From the NCBI RefSeq assembly GCF_030230605.1, contig NZ_JASPDO010000049.1:1-5524 (forward strand): a stretch of 5,524 bases of DNA, in the 5' to 3' direction. This document shows positions 1 through 5,524 of the stretch, piece after piece (the first letter of the stretch is position 1; each line of letters begins with the position of its first letter). The notes beneath the pieces are model-generated. The model saw only the letters and a list, made by a program, of their open reading frames with translations, was not told the origin of the DNA and made no database searches. This stretch comes from Brevibacterium sp. UMB1308A (lineage in GTDB: Bacteria > Actinomycetota > Actinomycetes > Actinomycetales > Brevibacteriaceae). Position numbers and translations under genes: made by a program.

Positions 1-3
1 TTG

Positions 4-122
4 TTGCGGCGGTTTGTTACTCTCCCACACCCTATCGAGTGCAGTACCATCACCGTGCTAGGTCTTAGCTTCCAGGTTCGAAATGGAGACTGGGCGTTTC
101 CCCTAGGCCATGACCACCGCAA
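4..122 (-). rRNA. rrf: 5S ribosomal RNA, complete
   Basis: This is the 5S rRNA of the large subunit central protuberance, about 119 nt, which is the usual length. The ends are set by the closing helix: UUGCGGUGG at 122-114 pairs with CCGCCGCAA at 12-4 over nine positions with one G-U pair. Inside, the loop sequence TTTCGAACC, the run GGAAGCTAAG and the 3' block GATGGTACTGCA...GGGTGTGGGAGAGTA are all recognisable 5S landmarks. It is the last gene of the operon, 152 nt after the 23S. Only three bases follow it in the window, so the operon terminator is not visible. The TTCGAA loop resembles a tRNA T-loop but belongs to 5S. End positions may be off by a base or two. Confidence 0.96.
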
Positions 123-135
123 AATCTTTAATTAT

Positions 136-157
136 CCTCGTATTCACCGACACGAGG
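136..157 (-). other. Hairpin ahead of 5S rRNA
   Basis: RNA CCTCGT at 157-152 can pair with ACGAGG at 141-136, giving a perfect 6-bp stem with a 10-nt loop. It sits between the end of the 23S stem and the 5S 5' end, separated from 5S by about 13 AU-rich nt. It may insulate the 5S precursor from the upstream stem. There is no U-run after it, so it is not a terminator. Confidence 0.5.
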
Positions 158-159
158 CC

Positions 160-252
160 CGTGTTGGTTTGGGGACCGGCTAGCAGACGCGAAATCGTTT
201 TGTACGCAGATTTAATGTTCCTTGTTGCAAGGAAGAGTATTCAATGTTTAAC
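160..252 (-). other. 3' arm of the 23S processing stem
   Basis: This stretch pairs with the spacer before 23S (3352-3520). Blocks, 3' arm first: 245-252 with 3352-3359 (8 bp); 237-242 with 3366-3371 (6); 230-234 with 3374-3378 (5); 222-227 with 3382-3387 (6); 211-218 with 3394-3401 (8); 194-203 with 3408-3417 (10, no mismatch or wobble); 160-193 with 3487-3520 (34 positions, mismatches only at 3500, 3506, 3508 and 3516). On this arm the blocks are nearly continuous. Long stems bringing the ends of 23S together are the classic RNase III substrate in bacterial rRNA precursors. The pairing is read directly from the sequence; the enzyme is inferred. Confidence 0.85.
218..234 (-). other. Alternative local hairpin within the 23S stem arm
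   Basis: RNA TTCCTTG (234-228), loop CAA, then CAAGGAA (224-218) makes a perfect 7-bp hairpin. The same bases are used in two blocks of the long 23S stem (222-227 and 230-234), so the two structures exclude each other. The hairpin could form first during transcription and later open into the long stem, or it may be the resting state if the long stem is cut or absent. Confidence 0.5.
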
Positions 253-257
253 CAAAA

Positions 258-273
258 CCATAAAAAATTATGG
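258..273 (-). other. Hairpin at the 23S 3' boundary
   Basis: RNA CCATAA, loop TTTT, TTATGG forms a perfect 6-bp AU-rich hairpin immediately after the mature 23S 3' end, between the closing helix of 23S and the first block of the long processing stem. It has no counterpart on the 5' side, so it would bulge from the 3' strand. It is too weak, and in the wrong place, to be a terminator, because the 5S gene follows. Confidence 0.5.
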
Positions 274-411
274 TGTGTTATTGTCTTCGACACTTAGTAC
301 CAGTCAGCTCCACGTGTTACCACGCTTCCACACCTGGCCTATCAACCCGATCATCTCTCGGGAGTCTCACACACCCTCAAAAGAGTGTCAGGAATTCTCA
401 TCTTGGAGAGA

Positions 412-452
<41 letters not shown>

Positions 453-511
453 GTAGCTAACCAGCCATGCCACTGGCGTGACAACTGGCATACCAGAGGT
501 TCGTCCACCCA

Positions 512-525
512 GGTCCTCTCGTACT
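512..525 (-). other. Sarcin-ricin loop of 23S
   Basis: The universally conserved AGTACGAGAGGACC occurs here, corresponding to E. coli 2654-2667. It is the anchoring site for translational GTPases (EF-Tu, EF-G). A2660, the residue attacked by ricin-type toxins, is the base at 519. The sequence is unchanged from consensus. Confidence 0.95.
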
Positions 526-573
526 ATGGGCAGGACTCCTCAAAATTCCAACGAGCGCAGAGGATAGAGACCA

Positions 574-645
<72 letters not shown>

Positions 646-649
646 GCTC

Positions 650-690
<41 letters not shown>

Positions 691-724
691 ATCCCGTCGA
701 TATGGACTCTTGGGAATGATCAGC

Positions 725-735
725 CTGTTATCCCC
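725..735 (-). other. Peptidyl transferase centre core of 23S
   Basis: The RNA reads GGGGATAACAG here. By alignment to E. coli numbering, G2447 is at 732, A2450 at 729, A2451 at 728 and C2452 at 727. These bases form the catalytic A-site crevice and contact chloramphenicol and oxazolidinones. All are the wild-type bacterial bases, so no resistance change is seen at these positions. Confidence 0.93.
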
Positions 736-1112
736 GGGGTACCTTTTATCCGTTGAGCGATGCCGCGTCCGTACGCCGGCACCGGATCACTATTTCCGAC
801 TTTCGTCCCTGCTCGACCCGTCAGTCTCACAGTCAAGCTCCCTTGTGCAATTACACTCAACACCCGATTACCAACCGGGCTGAGGGAACCTTTGAGCGCC
901 TCCGTTACTCTTTAGGAGGCAACCGCCCCAGTTAAACTACCCGCCAGGCACTGTCCCTGAACAGGATAACTGTTCGAGGTTAGACATCCAATATAAACAG
1001 AACGGTATTTCACTTGACGACTCCACCAAAGCTAGCGCCCTGGCCTCACAGTCTCCCGCCTATGCTACACAATCCACACCGAATGCCAATACCAAGGTAT
1101 AGTAAAGGTCCC

Positions 1113-1127
1113 GGGGTCTTTTCGTCC
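1113..1127 (-). other. Macrolide-lincosamide binding segment of 23S
   Basis: The RNA reads GGACGAAAAGACCCC. In E. coli numbering G2056 is at 1123, A2057 at 1122, A2058 at 1121, A2059 at 1120, A2060 at 1119 and G2061 at 1118. A2058 and A2059 are the sensitive wild-type bases. Position 2057 is A instead of the E. coli G, which is common outside the enterobacteria. Erm methylation, which would act on A2058, cannot be seen from DNA. Confidence 0.9.
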
Positions 1128-1200
1128 TTCTGCGCTTAACGAGCATCTTTACTCGTACTGCAATTTCACCGAGCTCCTGGTCGAGACAGTGGGGAAGTCG

Positions 1201-1256
<56 letters not shown>

Positions 1257-1390
1257 TGGTTATAGTTACCACCGCCGTTTACCGGGGCTTAAATTCACCA
1301 CTTCACCCCAAAAGGGTTAATGGATCCTCTTAACCTTCCGGCACCGGGCAGGCGTCAGTGCATATACAGCGACTTACGTCTTCGCATGCA

Positions 1391-1427
<37 letters not shown>

Positions 1428-1765
1428 GTGCCACCCCCAAAAGCTCCACCCGTAAAGAGTTTCACCATCAAGGGTCTCCCTTATACCGAAGGCACGGGAG
1501 TAATTTGCCGAGTTCCTTGACCAGGATTCGCTCGATCGCTTTGGTATACTCTACCTGACCACCTGTGTCGGTTTAGGGTACGGGCAGATATATCCTCTCA
1601 CACCGAAGATTTTCTTGACACCAAGAATCACCAAAACACCAGTATAAAACCAGCGCGCATCACACCTCACCCTCACGTGGAACGGATTTACCTATCCCAC
1701 AGGCTGCGTGCTTACCATGCCAAAACCACCTGACATGTCAGCTATCCCAATGCGTCACTCCTGTG

Positions 1766-1851
1766 CTGTCCTACTACAAACCAAGATCCCAAACACCAAC
1801 ACGCTCAACACCCCGAAAGATGAAAAACACGAAAGTGTGAGGTTAGTACAG
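1766..1851 (-). other. Actinobacterial domain III insertion in 23S (helix 54a region)
   Basis: Between the conserved block GGCGAGGCCGACAGGCGTAGTCGAT (RNA, ends near 1910) and GGTAAATCC (near 1688), this 23S is about 100 nt longer than the E. coli sequence recalled for the same interval. The extra segment is closed by CUGU-ACUA at 1851-1844 pairing with UAGU-AGG-ACAG at 1776-1766, with AGG bulged. A small tip hairpin ACAC-TTTC-GTGT is also visible. An insertion of this size at this place is a known signature of high-G+C Gram-positive bacteria and varies strongly between genera. The exact borders are estimated from remembered alignment. Confidence 0.75.
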
Positions 1852-2178
1852 TAAGCCTCGGAATGGTCGAGAATACACTGGTAGGAGAATATCAACTCCT
1901 TCATCCAATCGACTACGCCTGTCGGCCTCGCCTTAGGACCCGACTCACCCAGGGACGATGAACGTGGCCCTGGAACCCTTAGTCATCCAGCGGACGGGAT
2001 TTTCACCCGTCTTTCGTTACTCATGTCTGCATTCTCACTTGTCTACAGTCCACAAACGTTTCCACGCCTGCTTCACCCCAGTAGACAACGCTCTCCTACC
2101 CAACCAGCCCTAAAGACTGATTGCCGCGTCTTCGGTGGTGTGCTTGAGCCCCGCTACATTGTCGGCGCGGAACCACTA

Positions 2179-2242
<64 letters not shown>

Positions 2243-3431
2243 ATGCGACTCCACATCCTTTCCCACTTAGCACACGCTTAGGGACCTTAGACGACGATCT
2301 GGGCTGTTTCCCTTTCGACAACGAAGCTTATCCCCCGCTGACTCACTGCCGGCCACCACTTCACAGGTATTCGGAGTTTGGCTGCTATTGGTACCCCATA
2401 CGGGCCCGCAAGCATCCAGTAGCTCTACCCCCTGGAAACTAAAACCGACGCTGCACCTAAATGCATTTCGGAGAGAACCAGCTATCACGGAATTTGATTG
2501 GCCTTTCACCCCTATCCACAAGTCATCGCCCCAGTTTTCAACCTAGGTGCGTTCGGTCCTCCACAAAGTCTTACCCCTGCTTCAACCTGCTCAAGGATAG
2601 ATCATCCCGCTTCGGGTCTAGAGTATGCAACTCAAACGCCTTTTAAAACTCGCTTTCGCTACGGATCCCCCACACGGGTTAACCTCGCTACATACCACTA
2701 ACTCGCAGACTCATTTTTCGATAGGCACGCCGTCACCCCTCAAGGCTCCGACGGATTGTAAGCTCACGGTTTCAGAAACTATTTCACTGTCCTCCCGGAC
2801 TACTTTTCACCTTTCCCTCACGGTACTCGTCCACTATCGGTCACATGGATATATTTAGACTTACCCAACGGTCTGGGCAGATTCACACGAAATTCCTCGA
2901 GTATCGTGCTACTTGGGACCATCATCAACAAGACAAAGCATTTACACCTACGGGGCCATCACCCTCTACAGCCAGGCATTCAATCCTGTTCAGCTCACAC
3001 CCTGTTTTATCACTTGCCACCAGCCTGTCAGAACCAGTACGACAACATCCCACAACACCGATCATGCAACCCCTGACAAGTATCACACACAACCGGTTTG
3101 GTCTCCTCCGCTTTCGCTCGCCACTACTCACGGAATATCTTTTCCTGTAGGTACTGAGATGTTTCACTTCCCTACGTACGCCCCCAAAATTCTTGGGTAC
3201 TGGGCATTCCTACCCAGTGAGTTTCCTCATTCAGACACCCTCGGATCACAGCTCGGTTGACAGCTCCCCGAGGCTTATCGCAGCCTCCCACGTCTTTCAT
3301 CGCTCCCATGTGCCAAGGCATCCACCCTAAGCCCTTAACAACAAAAACACTGCTAAACACCTATCGAATACAATTCCTAGACAACAAATCATCACACTAA
3401 AATGATCACAAAACGATCGAACAACAAACCA

Positions 3432-3445
3432 CTAAAAAAATTTAG
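3432..3445 (-). other. Small AU hairpin in the looped-out part of the 23S stem
   Basis: RNA CTAAA, loop TTTT, TTTAG forms a perfect 5-bp hairpin inside the 69-nt segment that lacks a partner in the 3' arm. It is weak and may be incidental, but it is the only clear structure in that segment apart from CAAT...ATTG near 3470-3484. Confidence 0.35.
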
Positions 3446-3502
3446 AAGTTCAGTTCAATTACAACAACAATCAATAAAGATCATTGCTCGCGTCCACTAT
3501 CC

Positions 3503-3520
3503 AGTTCTCAAACCACCACA
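3503..3520 (-). repeat. 18-nt direct repeat, spacer copy (boxC-type element)
   Basis: The 18 bases are identical to 5432-5449 in the leader and in the same orientation. In RNA they read TGTGGTGGTTTGAGAACT. The TTTGAGAACT part is widely seen in actinobacterial rRNA leaders and spacers. The mycobacterial NusA KH domains bind a related AGAACUCAAUAG sequence called boxC. Here the following bases are GGATAGTG, so the core is GAGAACTGGATAG. The copy lies at the outer end of the 23S processing stem. Confidence 0.85.
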
Positions 3521-3541
3521 CCACACCACACAACCACAACA

Positions 3542-3552
3542 CCAAACAGCAT
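3542..3552 (-). promoter_or_regulatory. boxA-like motif in the spacer
   Basis: The RNA reads ATGCTGTTTGG, one base away from a TGCTCTTT-type boxA core. It follows a boxB-like hairpin by ten nt and precedes the G/U tract, the same relative place as the leader boxA. In bacteria boxA binds NusB with ribosomal protein S10 and supports antitermination over rRNA genes. A spacer copy would reload the complex before 23S. The match is short, so the call rests mainly on position. Confidence 0.55.
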
Positions 3553-3561
3553 CGCACTCGT

Positions 3562-3590
3562 GACAGCGGGCTTGCTTCCAAAAAGCTGTC
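3562..3590 (-). promoter_or_regulatory. boxB-like hairpin in the spacer
   Basis: RNA GACAGC (3590-3585) pairs perfectly with GCTGTC (3567-3562) around a 17-nt loop. Three more pairs beyond one mismatch are possible (3592-3594 with 3558-3560), although 3594 is also the last base of the 16S stem. The hairpin stands between the two long processing stems, just upstream of the boxA-like motif, so it is placed like the leader boxB. The loop is much larger than that of the leader hairpin, so equivalence is inferred from order. Confidence 0.55.
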
Positions 3591-3593
3591 GCA

Positions 3594-3638
3594 ATTTGGA
3601 AACCCAAAAGCATGCCCATACCACAACGTTTCAATAAC
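3594..3638 (-). other. 3' arm of the 16S processing stem
   Basis: This arm pairs with the leader in three blocks: 3626-3638 with 5393-5405 (13 pairs), 3618-3624 with 5411-5417 (7 pairs) and 3594-3615 with 5421-5442 (22 positions, one A-C mismatch). G-U pairs are frequent but no block depends on them alone. The internal loops are small (5 against 1 nt and 3 against 2 nt). Enclosure of 16S by such a stem is the expected RNase III substrate. The outermost block pairs with the leader boxC element. Confidence 0.82.
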
Positions 3639-3703
3639 TTCCACACCACACACAACCCCACACTCACAAAACAAGCATGGTCTCAAGTTGTGCCTAAAAA
3701 CAA

Positions 3704-3718
3704 ACCACACACAGTGGT
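3704..3718 (-). other. Short hairpin after 16S
   Basis: RNA ACCAC, loop TGTGT, GTGGT forms a perfect 5-bp hairpin 16 nt after the 16S 3' end, inside the region enclosed by the 16S stem. The 90 or so nt between it and the 16S stem arm are G/U-rich and show no strong structure. Its role is unknown. Confidence 0.4.
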
Positions 3719-3732
3719 CTCTCAAATCTCCG

Positions 3733-3904
<172 letters not shown>

Positions 3905-4166
3905 CATTCACCGCAGCGTTGCTGATCTGCGATTACTAGCGACTCCACCTTCACGGAGCCGAGTTGCAGGCTCCGATCCGAACTGAGACCGGTTTTCAGA
4001 GATCCGCTCCAGGTCACCCTATCGCACCTCGCTGTACCGGCCATTGTAGCATGCGTGAAGCCCAAGACGTAAGGGGCATGATGATCTGACGTCATCCCCA
4101 CCTTCCTCCGAGTTAACCCCGGCGGTCTCTTGTGAGTTCCCACCATAACGTGCTGGCAACACAAGA

Positions 4167-4223
<57 letters not shown>

Positions 4224-4366
4224 GACCATGCACCACCTGTGAAAACGCTCCGAAGAGACACCCCATCTCTGAGGCCATCGTTAACATGTCAAGTCTTGGT
4301 AAGGTTCTTCGCGTTGCATCGAATTAATCCGCATGCTCCGCCGCTTGTGCGGGCCCCCGTCAATTT

Positions 4367-4404
<38 letters not shown>

Positions 4405-4466
4405 GATGCTTAACGCGTTAGCTCCGACACAGAACCCGTGGAAAGGGCCCCACATCCAGCATCCAC

Positions 4467-4504
<38 letters not shown>

Positions 4505-4743
4505 CGCTCCCCACGCTTTCGCTCCTCAGCGTCAGTAATAGCCCAGAGACCTGCCTTCGCCATTGGTGTTCTTCCCGATATCTACACATTCCACCGTTAC
4601 ACCGAGAATTCCAGTCTCCCCTACTACACTCTAGCCTGCCCGTACCCAGCGCCAATCCACCGTTAAGCGATGGACTTTCACACCAGACGCGACAAACCGC
4701 CTACGAGCTCTTTACGCCCAATAATTCCGGACAACGCTTGCAC

Positions 4744-4787
<44 letters not shown>

Positions 4788-4895
4788 ATTCAAAAGGTAC
4801 ACTCACTTGCGCTTGCTCCCAATTAAAAGCGGTTTACAACCCGAAGGCCGTCATCCCGCACGCGGCGTCGCTGCATCAGGGTTCCCCCCATTGTG

Positions 4896-4936
<41 letters not shown>

Positions 4937-5392
4937 ATCTCAGTCCCAATGTGGCCGGTCGCCCTCTCAGGCCGGCTACCCGTCGAAGCCTTGGTAGGCC
5001 ACTACCCCACCAACAAGCTGATAGGACGCGATCCCATCGCATAGCACTAAAACGTTTTCCCACACACCCATGCGAGCATGTGGAACATTCGGCATTACCA
5101 CCCGTTTCCAGGAGCTATTCCAAACTACACGGCAGGTTAATCACGCGTTACTCACCCGTTCGCCACTCTCACCCCCCTAGCAAGCTAGAAAGGATCCCGT
5201 TCGACTTGCATGTGTTAAGCACGCCGCCAGCGTTCGTCCTGAGCCAGAATCAAACCCTCCACAAAAAAATCATGAAGAATCACAATACATGACTCACAAA
5301 AAATAAGAAAAATAACGAAAAACACTCTACAAAATAAAGCATTCAACGCACAAAAAACAACCAAACAACAAAATCATTCAGCTGTTACTGGC

Positions 5393-5442
5393 ATTATCAA
5401 AACATAAAAAGTAGTACAAAACACGCTCTTGAGTTCTCAAAC
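5393..5442 (-). other. 5' arm of the 16S processing stem
   Basis: The arm pairs with 3594-3638 in the 16S-23S spacer over 41 positions in blocks of 21 (with one mismatch), 7 and 13. The outermost block, GTTTGAGAACTCAAGAGCG onward, is the conserved boxC element itself. The arm ends about 127 nt before 16S, so a large enclosed loop remains on the 5' side. Processing by RNase III is inferred from the family pattern. Confidence 0.82.
5424..5441 (-). promoter_or_regulatory. boxC / NusA-binding type element of the leader
   Basis: The RNA reads TTTGAGAACTCAAGAGCG. It closely resembles the mycobacterial rRNA boxC (AGAACUCAAUAG), which is bound by the KH domains of NusA. It follows boxB and boxA in the order known from mycobacterial rRNA antiterminators. 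It probably helps RNA polymerase resist Rho and pausing across the operon. The same bases form the outer block of the 16S stem, so binding and stem formation should compete or follow each other in time. Confidence 0.75.
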
Positions 5443-5449
5443 CACCACA
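5432..5449 (-). repeat. 18-nt direct repeat, leader copy
   Basis: It is identical to 3503-3520 in the 16S-23S spacer, 1929 bp away, in direct orientation (RNA TGTGGTGGTTTGAGAACT). Upstream of both copies in the RNA the sequence continues as a G/U-only tract but is no longer identical. The repeat marks the outer 5' edge of both processing stems. Confidence 0.88.
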
Positions 5450-5473
5450 ACACAAACCAACCAAAACCCCAAA

Positions 5474-5483
5474 CCAAAGAGAA
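5474..5483 (-). promoter_or_regulatory. boxA of the leader antiterminator
   Basis: The RNA reads TTCTCTTTGG, carrying the CTCTTT core of bacterial boxA (E. coli TGCTCTTTAACA; mycobacterial forms end in TTTG). It lies three nt after the boxB hairpin. boxA binds the NusB-NusE pair. Position and order make the call fairly safe; the flanking TG of the consensus is replaced by TT. Confidence 0.68.
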
Positions 5484-5486
5484 TCA

Positions 5487-5501
5487 GCCGCATCAGGCAG
5501 C
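5487..5501 (-). promoter_or_regulatory. boxB hairpin of the leader antiterminator
   Basis: RNA GCTGC, loop CTGAT, GCGGC forms a compact 5-bp stem (one G-U pair) with a 5-nt loop, the most GC-rich spot of the leader. It directly precedes boxA, as in mycobacterial and E. coli rRNA leaders. Its compact loop resembles classical boxB more closely than the spacer hairpin does. Confidence 0.65.
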
Positions 5502-5524
5502 GAATAAAAACAATACACCACCAC

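Larger units (their letters stand above)
123..274 (-). other. 23S-5S intergenic spacer
   Basis: This 152-nt transcribed spacer holds no tRNA and no reading frame of interest. Most of it (252 down to 160) forms the 3' arm of the long stem enclosing 23S. Three local inverted repeats are visible: 258-273, 218-234 and 136-157. The last lies after the stem and just before 5S. The remainder next to 5S is AU-rich (TAATTAAAGATT), a plausible single-stranded site for 5S precursor cleavage, though that is inference. Confidence 0.85.
3352..3520 (-). other. 5' arm of the 23S processing stem
   Basis: This arm pairs with 160-252 in seven blocks; the blocks are listed under the 3' arm. It begins at the conserved TTTGAGAACT element and finishes nine nt before the mature 23S 5' end. 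It is longer than its partner because 3418-3486 (69 nt) has no complement and must loop out between the 34-nt outer block and the 10-bp perfect block. The typical actinobacterial motif GGACGCGAG (3495-3487) is the core of the outer block, pairing with TTCGCGTCT at 193-185. Confidence 0.83.
5266..5524 (-). other. 16S leader region
   Basis: At least 259 nt of transcribed leader lie upstream of 16S. In order it contains a boxB hairpin (5501-5487), boxA (5483-5474), a G/U-only tract (5478-5438), the boxC element and the 5' arm of the 16S stem (5442-5393). From there to 16S the RNA is U-rich with no strong structure beyond TCATG...CATGA at 5292-5270. I cannot support a promoter: no TTGACA/TATAAT-like pair at proper spacing is present in the 20 or so bases before boxB, so the promoter probably lies beyond 5524. 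Confidence 0.8.

Noticed and set aside
75..85. GGTTCGAAAT resembling a tRNA T-loop
   Set aside because: It is the conserved loop of 5S rRNA, and no acceptor or anticodon arm surrounds it.
258..273. Hairpin with nearby T-run as an intrinsic terminator after 23S
   Set aside because: The stem is only 6 bp and AU-rich, and the 5S gene and the 23S stem arm lie downstream, so termination here would break the operon.
2913..3260. Open reading frames of 60-115 codons on both strands, for example 2913-3260, 270-617 and 4951-5292 on the plus strand and 3835-4164 on the minus strand
   Set aside because: They lie inside or antisense to highly conserved rRNA, have no ribosome binding sites or recognisable domains, and use odd amino acid composition. 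Such frames have often been mis-annotated in databases (for example as cell wall-associated hydrolases) within 23S.
3509..3548. CCACA-type repeats as a CRISPR or telomere-like array
   Set aside because: Units are five bases, adjacent and imperfect with no spacers; this is low-complexity leader-type sequence.
5503..5524. TATTGT / TATTCG strings as an rRNA promoter -10 box
   Set aside because: No acceptable -35 partner is inside the window, and the strings are only a few bases from boxB, so the evidence is too thin.

Overview
This window is one complete ribosomal RNA operon lying on the minus strand. In transcription order it runs leader (5524 to 5266), 16S rRNA (about 5265 to 3734), a 390-nt 16S-23S spacer, 23S rRNA (about 3343 to 275), a 152-nt 23S-5S spacer, and 5S rRNA (about 122 to 4). 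I see no protein-coding gene and no tRNA gene. Open reading frames on either strand are by-products of rRNA sequence.

The organism looks like an actinobacterium of the family Bifidobacteriaceae. The 16S shows the bifidobacterial form of the helix that carries ...GTGTAACGGTGGAATGTGTAG..., the V2 block with GGTAATGCCGAATGTTCCAC, and a 3' end CCTCCTTTCT. The 23S carries the roughly 100-nt domain III insertion typical of high-G+C Gram-positive bacteria. The spacers are rich in U and G in the RNA and low in C, which suggests one of the less GC-rich members (Gardnerella, Alloscardovia, Scardovia or a relative). I cannot settle the genus from memory.

The most informative parts are the spacers. The leader and the 16S-23S spacer carry the same layout, in the same order: a boxB-like hairpin, a boxA-like motif, about 40 nt of RNA made only of G and U, and then an identical 18-nt element containing TTTGAGAACT, the actinobacterial boxC or NusA-binding type of sequence. 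Each copy of that element also begins the 5' arm of a long base-paired stem that I could trace by hand. The leader arm pairs with the spacer after 16S (41 pairs in three blocks). The spacer arm pairs with the 23S-5S spacer (about 73 pairs in seven blocks). These stems enclose 16S and 23S and are the expected RNase III type processing stems. Nus-factor loading and rRNA release therefore appear to share the same RNA segment, once per large rRNA.

This is an ordinary operon in gene content, and I found no new protein system. The observations worth a second look are the duplicated module, the overlap of boxC with the processing stems, alternative local hairpins inside one stem arm, and a lineage-type A1409-U1491 pair in the 16S decoding site.
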